Origin: Propionimicrobium sp. PCR01-08-3
GTDB lineage: Bacteria > Actinomycetota > Actinomycetes > Propionibacteriales > Propionibacteriaceae
DNA length: 64,000 bases
Direction: 5' to 3'
NCBI RefSeq assembly: GCF_030286045.1
Contig: NZ_CP127390.1
Coordinates: forward strand, 434,001-498,000
Under the pieces are notes generated by a model. The model made no database searches. It was not told where the DNA came from and saw only the letters and a list, made by a program, of their open reading frames with translations. The position numbers were made by a program, and so were the translations under genes. Positions within the stretch are counted from its first letter, which is position 1, and every line of letters starts with the position of its first letter. Positions 38,461 to 47,057 of this stretch are shown piece after piece.

Positions 38461-39288
38461 TCAAAGGCGCAGATCGGTGAGTGGGCCATAGCTCCATGGA
38501 CGTCGGGATCGCAGGTAAGGGATTTCGTCGCGGGCGGGCACTACGTCGTCCAGATCGACAGTGCCCACGACCAGGTCTTCGGCAAACCGTGCGCCCTCGG
38601 CGAGGGTCTGGCCGCGGGGCCCGGCGATCTTCGACTTGCCATGCATGGTCAGAGTCTCACCCTCGGTGCCGACCCTGTTGACGGCCGCCAAGAAGCAGCG
38701 ATTCTCAAGAGCGCGGCAGGCGATGTTGATATCCCAGATGTCCTCGTCCTCCTGGCACCAGGCGCTGGGCACGACGATGAGCTCGGCCCCTTGCAAGGTG
38801 AGAACCCGGGCGGTCTCCGGCAAGCCCATGTCGTAGCAGATCATGATGCCCAGGCGTCCGAAGTCGGTGTTGAACACGGGCATCTCGCGCCCGGGAGCGA
38901 AGTAGCGTCCTTCAGTGGAATATGCGTGGTTCTTGCGATATGAGCCGACGACCTCGCCATTTCGGTCGATCAAGACAACAGAGTTATAGGCCACACCCGC
39001 AACTGAGCTCGCCTCAATAAGCGGCAGCACCACCCACAAGCCCAGCTCGGCAGCCAGTTTGCCGATGCGTTGGGACGCTGGCCCCTCCGCCGACTCAGCC
39101 AGCGAATGGAGCTTGTCACCGAGCAGATCCTGCCTGTAGCCGGTGGTGCCGAGCTCAGGAAAAACAACCAGATCTGCGCTCAGGTCAGCGGCTTGGCGAA
39201 GATAGCGCTCAATTTTGGCCAGGTTCGCGTCCTTGTCACCGAGCACGCAGTCATGCTGGGCGAGGGCGATGGTCACTTGGCGCGTCAT
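38461..39288 (-). CDS. Carbon-nitrogen hydrolase (nitrilase superfamily amidase)
   Basis: 275-aa enzyme with the complete Glu-Lys-Cys triad: Glu45 (VVFPELGTTGY), Lys119 (GSYRKNHAYS) and Cys151 (IMICYDMGLPE). The fold hydrolyses amides, including N-carbamoyl amino acids, which would follow hydantoin ring opening. Substrate is inferred from the neighbours, not from sequence. Starts with MTRQVTIALAQHD. The 194 bp between it and hyuA upstream may hold its own promoter; no strong motif is seen. Confidence 0.85.
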   Translation of the reverse strand: MTRQVTIALAQHDCVLGDKDANLAKIERYLRQAADLSADLVVFPELGTTGYRQDLLGDKLHSLAESAEGPASQRIGKLAAELGLWVVLPLIEASSVAGVAYNSVVLIDRNGEVVGSYRKNHAYSTEGRYFAPGREMPVFNTDFGRLGIMICYDMGLPETARVLTLQGAELIVVPSAWCQEDEDIWDINIACRALENRCFLAAVNRVGTEGETLTMHGKSKIAGPRGQTLAEGARFAEDLVVGTVDLDDVVPARDEIPYLRSRRPWSYGPLTDLRL

Positions 39289-39482
39289 GATTGATCCTTC
39301 CTCGTAAACCGATGGTCAGTGTCATAACCGATGTACCGCTTCGGCTGTGCGCAGCTGCGACCACCCGCACACCCGATGACGATGGAGGGCGCTTGCGTGG
39401 CTGCGAACCTGGCCAATCAGCCGCCGGGCCGCTCCCGGGACGGTCGCTCGCCGACCTACCCGCCTGCGATCAGATCCTGGCA

Positions 39483-41084
39483 TCAGCGATCGGGATTCGA
39501 GCGATCGCGCACCACTTCTGGCGCCGTCGGCGTCAACTGCAGGCGCCCGGCGGCCTTCGCCCGGACCCTGGTTGCGTTGCCCGGCAGATAGGCCAGCGGC
39601 ACATCCTCCAGATCGACGATCTCCACCGACGCAGGTTCGGCACCGGCATCGATCGCGGCGTCCGTGGCCTGCTTCTTGGCGATGTCCATGGCCTCCGCCC
39701 TGGTCATCTCGTCCAAGGTGAAGATGCGTTCGACCTGCCCACTGACCTGGGCGATGGCAGCCCCGATGGCATTGGCCACCTCGAAATGCTCGGGTTTGAT
39801 CACCACCGACGCTCCGGGAATGTCATCGGGAATGATGATCGAGCCACCGCCGACGGCCATCACCGGACGGTCGGCGGCACTGGTTTTCACCTTGTCGATG
39901 GCGTCGGCGGCAAGTCGCTGAATCTCCTTCCAGGCGCCAGAAACCAGGTCCCGCCCGAGGTCCTTCACTCGCGAAGCGTCACCAAGATCGGCATGACCCG
40001 ACGCCACCGCGATATCGGTGGCAGTCAGCACGTCGCCGCCGAACACGAGAGCCTTCTCGGTGATCTCGTAGCCCACCGAATCGGGCCCGATGCTGACGCT
40101 GCCATCTGCGCGGCGCCGCACGATCGAACCGCCGCCCAGCCCGATCGAAACCAGGTCGGGCATCCGGAAGTTCGTCCGGACTCCGCCGATCTCGGCGGCC
40201 AGCGACGACTCCCGTGGGAAGCCCTTGACCAGCACTCCGACGTCGGTCGTGGTGCCGCCGACGTCGACGACGATCGCGTCGTGCTCGCGAGCGAGGAAGC
40301 TGGCGCCGCGGATGGAGTTCGTCGGGCCACAGGCAATCGTCAGAATCGGATAGCGCTGTGCGTATTCGACGCTCATCAGGGTGCCGTCATTCTGGCCGAG
40401 ATAGACCTTGGCATGAATGCCCTGGGACGCCAGCGATGCCACGAACCCGTCGACCGTCGCTCTCGCCACATCGACCAAGGCCGCGTTCAGCACCGTCGCG
40501 TTCTCGCGTTCCAGAAGCCCGATGCTGCCGATCTCGTTGGAAAGCGAGACCGGGAAGCCGGTGCCCAGTTCATCGCGCACAATCGCGGCGGCACGTTCTT
40601 CGTGCTCGGCGCTGACCGGTGAGAAGACCGAGGTGATCGCCGCCGAGGTCACGCGTCCGGCCACCTCGCGGGCGATCTGGCGGATACGGTGCTCATCCAG
40701 TGCGGTGATTTCGCGTCCGTCATATTCGGTGCCGCCGCGCACGAGGTAGCGCTGCTGCCCGATTGCCTCACGCAGGTCCTCCGGCCAGCCCGTGAGAGGC
40801 GGAATCGCCGCGGTCGCGGGAAGCCCGATACGGATGACGACCACCGAGTTGAGATGCTTGCGCTCCACCACGGCATTGGTGGCCTGTGTGGTGCCGAGCA
40901 TCGCGTAGCCGATCTCGGCAGGATCGATCTTCGACGACGCCAAGACCTCGGAGATCGCGCGTCCGATCCCCGCATCCACCGGACGAGTCGTCGGCGCCTT
41001 CGTGGTCGCGAGCGGCCGCAACTCTTCATCCAAGATGGCGGCGTCGGTGTTGGTGCCGCCGACATCGATACCAATGCGATACAT
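39483..41084 (-). CDS. Hydantoinase A/oxoprolinase-family protein, short form
   Basis: 533-aa protein of the HyuA/oxoprolinase ATPase-like family. MYRIGIDVGGTNTDAAILDEE (phosphate-1 loop), LGTTQATNAVVERK, VDVGGTTTDVGVLV and FGGDVLTATDIAVASG. Full HyuA proteins are near 690 residues; this lacks the C-terminal part and belongs to the short group that pairs with DUF917. ATG 41084 shares one base with the DUF917 stop (TGATG), so the two are translationally coupled. Likely ATP-dependent or metal-dependent cyclic-amide hydrolysis, substrate unknown. Confidence 0.82.
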   Translation of the reverse strand: MYRIGIDVGGTNTDAAILDEELRPLATTKAPTTRPVDAGIGRAISEVLASSKIDPAEIGYAMLGTTQATNAVVERKHLNSVVVIRIGLPATAAIPPLTGWPEDLREAIGQQRYLVRGGTEYDGREITALDEHRIRQIAREVAGRVTSAAITSVFSPVSAEHEERAAAIVRDELGTGFPVSLSNEIGSIGLLERENATVLNAALVDVARATVDGFVASLASQGIHAKVYLGQNDGTLMSVEYAQRYPILTIACGPTNSIRGASFLAREHDAIVVDVGGTTTDVGVLVKGFPRESSLAAEIGGVRTNFRMPDLVSIGLGGGSIVRRRADGSVSIGPDSVGYEITEKALVFGGDVLTATDIAVASGHADLGDASRVKDLGRDLVSGAWKEIQRLAADAIDKVKTSAADRPVMAVGGGSIIIPDDIPGASVVIKPEHFEVANAIGAAIAQVSGQVERIFTLDEMTRAEAMDIAKKQATDAAIDAGAEPASVEIVDLEDVPLAYLPGNATRVRAKAAGRLQLTPTAPEVVRDRSNPDR

Positions 41085-42205
41085 CACAACTCCTTGGCTT
41101 TCGCAGCGCGATCGGCCACGGCGCGGACGCGATCCTCCAGCGGGATGTAGTCGACGTCGTATCCGAAGTATCGGGGTCCGACGGTCTCGATTCCTTTCTG
41201 GGTGCGCCACTGGTCGTTCGCCCTGATACCGATCACGATGACGCGCGCACCGTAACGCAAGCCCTCGGTGGTGATCGGGTGGCCCGTCTCGACATCCAGG
41301 CTGACGATCAAATCAGGAGTGGTGGCCAGCACTGCGTCGTCGGTGCGGGCAATCAGGTTCTCGTTCTGGAATTCGAGCCGCATCCGCTGACCGTGATAGT
41401 CGTCGGAGCCGGTGATCGCTGCCATACCGCGCACGAATCCTCCGTCGGTACGCCGGACGATATCGGCAACCTTGCCACGGAACAGCTCGACGCCGCCGGT
41501 TACGTCGAGCACGGCTGCGATCGGATCGGAACCATCGTGCTTCGAACATCGCAACACGCGACCGATCTTCTCGGTGAGGGTGATGGTGCCATAGATACCG
41601 CCGCGGTGGAGTTCGGCACCGGTCATCGGGTAGATCGCGTCCATCACCGAACCACCCATCTGTACCGTGGCGGCGCGGGCCAGCCGCTCTGTCCAGACGT
41701 TGTCGATGGTGGTCAACAGCAAGGTGTTGCCCTTCTCATCGCTGAGCAGCATCGGTGTGGCCGATGTGCCGTGCAGATGGAATGTGACCTGCTGCAGCTC
41801 GGGGAACGCCCTGCCCATGCCGTCCGCGTCCACGATCGGCAGGCCCAAGGTTGCGGCGAGTGCGATCGGGAGCATGGAGTTGACACCGCCGGCTTCGATC
41901 GGCATGGTCGCGAACACCGGCTTGCCGAGATAGCGCTGAAGCTGATCGAAGGAGTGCAGGATCTCCTTGCCGGAAGGGATCTTCTCGATGATCACGGTCG
42001 GGGCACCCATCATCGCCGTGGGCACGACGAGGGCGTCATCTGGCACGTCGGAGGCGTCGATGAGTTTGGCTGGGCCGTGTTCTGCCACCGCCTGAAGTGC
42101 CATCAGTTTGCCGACGAACGGGTCGCCGCCGCCGCCGGTGCCCAGCAGTGCCGCACCCGTGGCGATATCTTCGATCTCTTGTGCACCGAGTAGCCGCACG
42201 CTCAC
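41084..42205 (-). CDS. DUF917 family protein (second copy, HyuA partner)
   Basis: 373-aa protein with IATGAALLGTGGGGDPFVGKLMA at the N terminus and GTITLTEKIGRVLR, GTSATPMLLSDEKG in the body. This is the classic DUF917 arrangement directly ahead of a short HyuA. GTG 42205 overlaps the permease stop by 4 bp (GTGA) and is preferred over an upstream extension running through the permease gene. Probably forms a functional unit with HyuA; activity unproven. Confidence 0.78.
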   Translation of the reverse strand: MSVRLLGAQEIEDIATGAALLGTGGGGDPFVGKLMALQAVAEHGPAKLIDASDVPDDALVVPTAMMGAPTVIIEKIPSGKEILHSFDQLQRYLGKPVFATMPIEAGGVNSMLPIALAATLGLPIVDADGMGRAFPELQQVTFHLHGTSATPMLLSDEKGNTLLLTTIDNVWTERLARAATVQMGGSVMDAIYPMTGAELHRGGIYGTITLTEKIGRVLRCSKHDGSDPIAAVLDVTGGVELFRGKVADIVRRTDGGFVRGMAAITGSDDYHGQRMRLEFQNENLIARTDDAVLATTPDLIVSLDVETGHPITTEGLRYGARVIVIGIRANDQWRTQKGIETVGPRYFGYDVDYIPLEDRVRAVADRAAKAKEL

Positions 42206-43518
42206 GCCACCATTTCTGTACGGGCGAATGTCGCCTCGCCGGATTTGCGGGTCTTCGCCACGACCTGCATCGCCACCCAATAGAGCACGCCGGCGCTGAC
42301 CAACGAATTGATGGCCGGAATGCCCAATCCGACGAACTGCCCGATAAGGAAGGCGGCAATCCACACCCCGATCGCCACCGGGTTCCAGGTGTCAACGCTG
42401 GTCGGCAGTTCCCCGCTGGCTCGAGACTCATCGAGCGCCGCCCGGTCACGCTTGAGCACGTAGTAGTCGACCACGATGATGCCCGCGATGGGCGGAATTG
42501 CCACACCGAGGACGGTCAAGAAGGTGGTGAAGTAGTTGATGATGCCGATCATCGACAAGGCGGTTCCGCCCAGCCCCAGCACCCAGGTGAGGGTCGTGCG
42601 CCCGATCCGGGCGTTGAACAGCGCGTTGATCATGGTCGCCAGCCCCAGACTGGACGAATACAGATTGACGTCGTTCAGTTTGACCGTCGAGAAGATCACG
42701 ATGGATGCGCCGATCCAGCCCGTGAGCGTCATCATGATGTCGACGATGCTGTCGGTTCCGGTGGCGTGGGCCAGCAGGACCGCGATCAGATTCATGCCCA
42801 ACTCGCCGACGAATGTGCCGATCAGAGTCATCCAGAAGACCTGTTTGCCGCCCCGCAGGTAGCGGGCGGTATCCGGAGTGGTCACCGCGCCTATCATGAA
42901 CCCGCCGGCGACCATGGTGGTGGCGGCTGCGAAGGTTAGTGCCGGCCCAGGAGGGGGAGTGCTGAGGTAGTCACCGATGCTGTGACCCGTCAGCATGACG
43001 ACAGCGGCGTAGATCACCGCGAGTATGAACAATGGCACGAAGACGGTGGCGACCTTACTGATCGCCTTGATGCCGAAGACCACCAGCACGGTGATGGCCA
43101 CCCCTGTGAGGCCTGCCCAGATCGGTACGTTGAGAGTCCCGGTGACCGCGTACATGCCCTCAGCAAAGACCGAGTTCTGGACACCGAACCAGCCGACCAA
43201 CGAGATGGCGATGATGCCGCCGATAACCGACGAACCGGTCTTACCGAAGCCCGCCCAGCGAGACAACAGGCTGGTTGACATGCCCTCCTTGGCAGCGGCA
43301 GTGCCGATCGCCCAGCTGACGACCTGTAATAGGACGCTGCCGACCATGGTCGCGCCGAGCGCGCCCCAGAAGGTCATCCCGTAGCCCAGTGCGGCTCCGA
43401 GCATCAGTTGGGATACGCAGGCGAGCGATCCGATGCGGATGACCAGAATCTCCCAGGTCGGCCGCTTCGCGTCTGCTGACACTCGTGCCAGCGCGAAATC
43501 ATCGCCGTGATTGGCCAT
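42202..43518 (-). CDS. NCS1-family (CodB-like) cytosine/purine/hydantoin permease
   Basis: 438-aa membrane protein with about 12 helices. WEILVIRIGSLACVSQLMLGAALGYGM, SWAIGTAAAKEGMSTSLLSRWAGFG and VDYYVLKRD are typical of CodB-type NCS1 carriers, which import nucleobases, hydantoins or allantoin with sodium or protons. GAGGAGATC precedes the ATG. First gene of the minus-strand operon permease-DUF917-hyuA(-amidase); it gives this operon an uptake system independent of the OPT transporter. Confidence 0.85.
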   Translation of the reverse strand: MANHGDDFALARVSADAKRPTWEILVIRIGSLACVSQLMLGAALGYGMTFWGALGATMVGSVLLQVVSWAIGTAAAKEGMSTSLLSRWAGFGKTGSSVIGGIIAISLVGWFGVQNSVFAEGMYAVTGTLNVPIWAGLTGVAITVLVVFGIKAISKVATVFVPLFILAVIYAAVVMLTGHSIGDYLSTPPPGPALTFAAATTMVAGGFMIGAVTTPDTARYLRGGKQVFWMTLIGTFVGELGMNLIAVLLAHATGTDSIVDIMMTLTGWIGASIVIFSTVKLNDVNLYSSSLGLATMINALFNARIGRTTLTWVLGLGGTALSMIGIINYFTTFLTVLGVAIPPIAGIIVVDYYVLKRDRAALDESRASGELPTSVDTWNPVAIGVWIAAFLIGQFVGLGIPAINSLVSAGVLYWVAMQVVAKTRKSGEATFARTEMVA

Positions 43519-43837
43519 GACGATCTCCTCGATGTTGAGGTGCGCCGTTCTGTGGCCGTCCAGTTGCTGTGAAGAGCTCTACGGAATCTCCGAAGAACCT
43601 ACGCTGATTCGTCATCAAGTCCTATTCGCAGCACACCTTGAGTAGGCGTCACCATCATCATGGGCAGTCCCTGTGGCGTGAGCCGAATGGTGACTAGGAC
43701 GACAGTAATGGCGATCGAGCGTCGCGGACACCGATCCCTATATGTGATACGTCGCGTTGGTATCTGATTCTCACGCACTTCCCGCATCGGGCCCCGACTG
43801 CATTGCAGTCGCGGCAGCCGGGGAATTCCTCGAGGCC
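43519..43837. other. Gap between permease and YciI genes
   Basis: 319 bp. CGACTGC/GCAGTCG (43795-43801 and 43805-43811) forms a tight hairpin 27 bp after the YciI stop and may terminate it. The permease promoter must lie in 43519-43790, but I see no convincing -35/-10 pair. No gene supported. Confidence 0.45.
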
Positions 43838-44125
43838 TCAGGAGGCGAAAACTCCCAGGATCGGGTTCCACTCGGTGACGGTGAACGATTCCAGAGCACC
43901 CTCGACCGACATCGGGTCGGCGGCGATCGCCTGCTTGACCTCCGCAGCGCTTCCGGCACAGAAGATCAGATTCGCGGAGTCCCGCTCGGTGCCGACATAA
44001 GGACCTGACGCCTTGAGCGTCCCCGCATCGACCAGGGTGCGAAGGTACGCACGGTGATCGGGACGTGTCTTCGCTACCAGATCGGCGTCGGTGACATAGA
44101 GATACTGCACAACGTAATAGGCCAT
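43838..44125 (-). CDS. YciI-family protein
   Basis: 95-aa protein of the YCII-related fold: HRAYLRTLVDAGTLKASGPYV contains the His/Asp-type active-site region, and DPMSVEGALESFTVTEWNPILG the C-terminal strand. Members are small dimeric enzymes of mostly unknown function. TAGGCT lies six bases before the ATG on the minus strand, so it is probably leaderless. Transcribed toward the permease gene but separated by a hairpin; no clear tie to the catabolic cluster. Confidence 0.8.
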   Translation of the reverse strand: MAYYVVQYLYVTDADLVAKTRPDHRAYLRTLVDAGTLKASGPYVGTERDSANLIFCAGSAAEVKQAIAADPMSVEGALESFTVTEWNPILGVFAS

Positions 44126-44374
44126 GCGAGAAGCCTAAAGTATCCACCTGCTCAGATGCACGGACGTGGTGTGACCGTCAAGACAGCCGCCCGACCACGT
44201 GCCCGGGGGGATCGCGACTATGGACGACGCATGTTTCGCGAGAACAGCCAGCACATCTGTCAGAGATGGCCGTACTCAGGGTCGCTTCGGTGCGGTTTCA
44301 GTTTGAGCCCGACCGATGCTGAGCCGGACTGGCTCGCCGCGAATGCGCACGTTCCATCGGCATCGCTCGCCATA

Positions 44375-44511
44375 GTTCATAGGAGCTCACGTTCGTGCAC
44401 GGTACTGATCCAAAGTGAGCCTGCTCGCGTTGCAGCGGTAGCGGGCTTGCTTTCGGTGAGCGTTGTGCACGGCGGTGAGCTCTTGAGGCTTAAGGCGAGC
44501 TAAGGGTGCGT
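44375..44511. repeat. Long imperfect direct repeat, copy A (with covarying hairpin)
   Basis: About 135 bp aligning with 45716-45848 at roughly 75 percent identity by eye. It contains a hairpin AGCCTGCT (44418-44425) / AGCGGGCT (44440-44447) with loop CGCGTTGCAGCGGT. It lies directly downstream of the AbiEi-type gene. The stretch 44126-44374 before it shows nothing recognisable. Confidence 0.65.
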
Positions 44512-44516
44512 TCTAG

Positions 44517-45413
44517 CTACGCCGCAGGCCCAGGCGCCATTGCCCATGCCTTGCGCATCAGGTCGTCCAGCAGCGACGGGGTGGAAGCTTCTCGCCAGCC
44601 CCAACGGACGATCCAGTATCCCAATTGCCGGATCTGCTCTTCACGCCGCTTCTCCGCCATGATCGCGTTCGCCGGCGAACGGCCCCGAAGCAAACCTTCT
44701 TGATACTTTATGCGACCGTCGCATTCACCGACCAGCCTTAGATCGGGCCATGCGAAGTCTGTTCGTGCGATGAACTCCGAGTCATCCCAGATCTCGAACT
44801 GTAGCTGCGGCGCAGGATAGCCGAGGCGCCTGAGCTGGACGCGACTCAGAGACTCCGCCGGTGATTCCGAACGCCCGTCTGCAAAATGTGCCGCGCCGCG
44901 CGCCTGGCTGATGCCTCGTCTGCTTGAGGCGCCGTTCAGCGCCTCTGCCAGTTCGATGGGATCCATGCCCTTGTGGAGCGCTGCATCCAGCATAATCACG
45001 GCCCACTCGTGGGGAAGCGTCCTGCCCAGATCGACGGCGGTGCGCGCGAGGTTCGTAGCTTGGAGTCCCTCCAGTATCGTGATCTCGGCCTCAACAATCC
45101 CCGCGTTTCGTAGGAAGAGTTCGCTCGTCCGTCGGCCGTGGCTTGGGCCGCACTTCGTGACGTTGACTTTGGCTAACTCGTCTGAATACAAGGGCAGCCC
45201 GTGCAGGGCAGCTGCCGTCATGTGGCTGAATACAGTGCCCGGAAGCAGTAACGGCGCGGATGCTCTTGCTCGGCGGATGTGCGAGGCGCGCTCATCCAGT
45301 GTTGCTGGAGCGCTGTACACGCCACGTCTGATCCTGGTCAGTTCGCGCGAATCGACCATTCGTCTCAAGTCGGAGCTATTCAAACCTTCGAGTTGCAACT
45401 CGGCTGTTGTCAT
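44517..45413 (-). CDS. AbiEi-antitoxin-type wHTH plus DUF559/Vsr-like nuclease-fold protein
   Basis: 298-aa protein of the common actinobacterial type: an N-terminal winged helix (LNSSDLRRMVDSRELTRIRRGVY, residues about 10-35), a middle AbiEi-like region (VFSHMTAAALHGLPLY, TNLARTAVDLGRTLPHEWAVI), and a C-terminal restriction-endonuclease-like fold (RTDFAWPDLRLVGECDGRIKYQEG). The last keeps the D..E-x-D pattern of DUF559/Vsr proteins. No AbiEii toxin is adjacent, so it is an orphan; DNA binding is likely, nuclease activity only possible. ATG 45413 chosen; GTG 45428 and TTG 45434 are alternatives near a TACTTT box. Flanked by long direct repeats. Confidence 0.75.
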   Translation of the reverse strand: MTTAELQLEGLNSSDLRRMVDSRELTRIRRGVYSAPATLDERASHIRRARASAPLLLPGTVFSHMTAAALHGLPLYSDELAKVNVTKCGPSHGRRTSELFLRNAGIVEAEITILEGLQATNLARTAVDLGRTLPHEWAVIMLDAALHKGMDPIELAEALNGASSRRGISQARGAAHFADGRSESPAESLSRVQLRRLGYPAPQLQFEIWDDSEFIARTDFAWPDLRLVGECDGRIKYQEGLLRGRSPANAIMAEKRREEQIRQLGYWIVRWGWREASTPSLLDDLMRKAWAMAPGPAA

Positions 45414-45715
45414 CAAGCTGGTTTCCACGTCCAAAGTATTGTCAATTGATTCGCGGGTCGTTCAAAAAAGCGCGTTCTGTGGATAACTTGTCGATGGCGA
45501 GTGTGGTTGGCGTGATCGTCCTGCGCGTGTGCATGTCAACACAGCGATGCTGTAAGACGGGAAATGGGCCGTGCAAGGGCAAATCTGTCAAGTGGCTTGC
45601 GGCCGGTCGGTCCCGTGGAACGAACTCTGGCATGCCATCCGCCACTCAATGTGGACGATCACCCGACACGGCGTCGATCTCAAAAGCTTGCCGGAACTCG
45701 TAAACGCTCGCAATC
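45414..45715. other. Upstream region of the AbiEi-type gene
   Basis: About 300 bp. A 62-codon plus-strand ORF (45571-45759) runs into repeat copy B but has no family signature and a poor start, so it is not called. TTGACA and TACTTT occur on the minus strand within 30 bp of the AbiEi start, overlapping each other. Nothing else recognisable. Confidence 0.35.
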
Positions 45716-45848
45716 GTTCGTTAGTGCTCGCGTTCGTGCACGGCGCTGAGCCAAAGTAAGTCCGCTCGCGTTGCAACGGTAGCGGACTTGTTTCCGGCGA
45801 GCACTGTGTAGGGCGGCGAGCCTTGGAAGCAGACGGCGAGCGATGCGC
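45716..45848. repeat. Long imperfect direct repeat, copy B (with covarying hairpin)
   Basis: Partner of 44375-44511 on the other side of the AbiEi-type gene. Hairpin AGTCCGCT (45759-45766) / AGCGGACT (45781-45788) is a perfect 8-bp stem around CGCGTTGCAACGGT. Relative to copy A, one pair has changed T-A to C-G on both arms and another C-G to T-G, so pairing is preserved. GGCGAGC recurs four times in its right half and flank. Confidence 0.65.
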
Positions 45849-45956
45849 TCGTATGGCGAGCCTCTCAGACATGCGGCCGTTCGATCGCTCGGCCGATGCG
45901 TCTACAGGCCATTCATGCCCGTTATCGGAATGGAGCACTTCGCCCACAGCACCGAT

Positions 45957-45986
45957 TTGGGCAAGCGGGGACGCAAAGGGTAGCAT
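45957..45986 (+). promoter_or_regulatory. Candidate promoter of the infA (alpha) operon
   Basis: TTGGGC (45957-45962), an 18-bp spacer, then TAGCAT (45981-45986), 82 bp before infA. Confidence 0.55.
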
Positions 45987-46068
45987 GGGTCGTCGGTCAT
46001 TGGATTCATCATGCCCTCAGTGTGTTGAATCGGGTGACGTGCGTCCCAATCATGCAGAGAGCAGGAGT

Positions 46069-46290
46069 ATGGCGAAGAAAGAAGGAGCACTCGAACTCGA
46101 GGGCACCGTGGTCGAGGCCCTGCCCAACGCGATGTTTCGTGTTGAGTTGGACAACGGTCACAAGGTGCTCGCCACGATCAGCGGCAAGATGCGTCAGCAC
46201 TACATTCGAATCCTCCCGCAGGACCGGGTGGTCGTCGAGTTGTCTCCGTACGATCTGACCCGCGGGCGTATCGTCTACCGCCACAAATAA
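46069..46290 (+). CDS. infA: Translation initiation factor IF-1
   Basis: 73-aa S1/OB-fold protein that occupies the A site during initiation. [27 protein letters not shown] and [25 protein letters not shown] are canonical. ATG 46069 is the family start; AGGAG sits unusually close (one base), with more purines upstream. It opens the alpha operon. Confidence 0.97.
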   Translation: MAKKEGALELEGTVVEALPNAMFRVELDNGHKVLATISGKMRQHYIRILPQDRVVVELSPYDLTRGRIVYRHK

Positions 46291-46305
46291 CAAGGAGAAG
46301 CTCGA

Positions 46306-46419
46306 ATGAAGGTTCAGCCGAGCGTCAAGAGGATCTGCGACAACTGCAAGGTGATTCGTCGCCGTGGTGTCGTCCGGGTTATTTGCACCAACCCGCGGCA
46401 CAAGCAGCGTCAAGGCTGA
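46306..46419 (+). CDS. rpmJ: 50S ribosomal protein L36 (zinc-binding)
   Basis: 37-aa protein [20 protein letters not shown], then [16 protein letters not shown]. The C-x2-C ... C-x4-H zinc ligand set marks the zinc-containing form. AAGGAG eight bases before the ATG, 15 bp after infA. A 210-bp spacer to rpsM follows, with CTCCGG/CCGGAG as a small hairpin and the decamer CCGGACGAAG repeated. Confidence 0.96.
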   Translation: MKVQPSVKRICDNCKVIRRRGVVRVICTNPRHKQRQG

Positions 46420-46629
46420 TCCGACGCGCACGACCACAACTGAATATCTCAGCAACGTGAGAGCAAGCTGACTCTTCGCGAGTTCAGTGCCCACCTCCGG
46501 ACGAAGGCCGGAGACCCGGACGAAGTATTCACTTCTGATCAGGCGATCCGGGAACGCCTCACGCCATACACCTTCGTGTCGACCGGCCCAACAAGCCGGG
46601 AGACGAATAATTTGAAAGGTAACCGCCAT

Positions 46630-47004
46630 ATGGCACGCCTCCAAGGTGTCGACCTTCCGCGCGAGAAGCGTCTGGAAGTCGCACTCACCTACATCTACGG
46701 CATCGGCAAGACCCGCGCCGCAGAGATCCTGGCAGCCACTGAGATCAGTGGAGACATCCGCGTGAAGGATCTGACCGACGAGCAGCTCGTCGCGATGCGT
46801 GACTTCATGGATGCGAATTACGAGGTCGAAGGCGACCTGCGGCGCTCGGTCGCTGCGGACATCCGCCGCAAGATCGAGATCGGCACCTACCAGGGCCGTC
46901 GGCACCGCGCCGGACTCCCGGTTCGCGGCCAGCGCACTCGCACCAACGCCCGTACCCGCAAGGGTAGGAAGAAGGCTGTTGCGGGCAAGAAGAAGGCTCG
47001 CTAA
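46630..47004 (+). CDS. rpsM: 30S ribosomal protein S13
   Basis: 124-aa S13 of the 30S head, contacting tRNA and the 50S subunit. [26 protein letters not shown] and [16 protein letters not shown] tail. ATG 46630 is the family start with AAAGG upstream; the ORF extension to 46576 is leader. Confidence 0.97.
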   Translation: MARLQGVDLPREKRLEVALTYIYGIGKTRAAEILAATEISGDIRVKDLTDEQLVAMRDFMDANYEVEGDLRRSVAADIRRKIEIGTYQGRRHRAGLPVRGQRTRTNARTRKGRKKAVAGKKKAR

Positions 47005-47057
47005 GCCCCACGGGGATAGCCCTCCACTAGACATCTGCCAAGGAGAACAACTTACTT

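Noticed and set aside
39291-42193. Two long plus-strand frames (443 and 435 codons) opposite hyuA and DUF917
   Set aside because: Both lie antisense to well-identified coupled genes and show no domain, signal peptide or ribosome-binding site.
45433-45444. TTGACA as the -35 of the AbiEi-type gene
   Set aside because: It overlaps the TACTTT -10 candidate, so the spacing is impossible for that pair, and no -10 lies 16-18 bp downstream.
45571-45759. 62-codon plus-strand ORF upstream of infA
   Set aside because: Runs into repeat copy B, has no family signature and no good start. Copy A does not conserve the reading frame.
45588-45986. Possible transposase fragment on the minus strand (LHSDNGHEW-like string)
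   Set aside because: Only a weak resemblance to the IS3-type HSDxG motif; the remaining residues and length do not fit.
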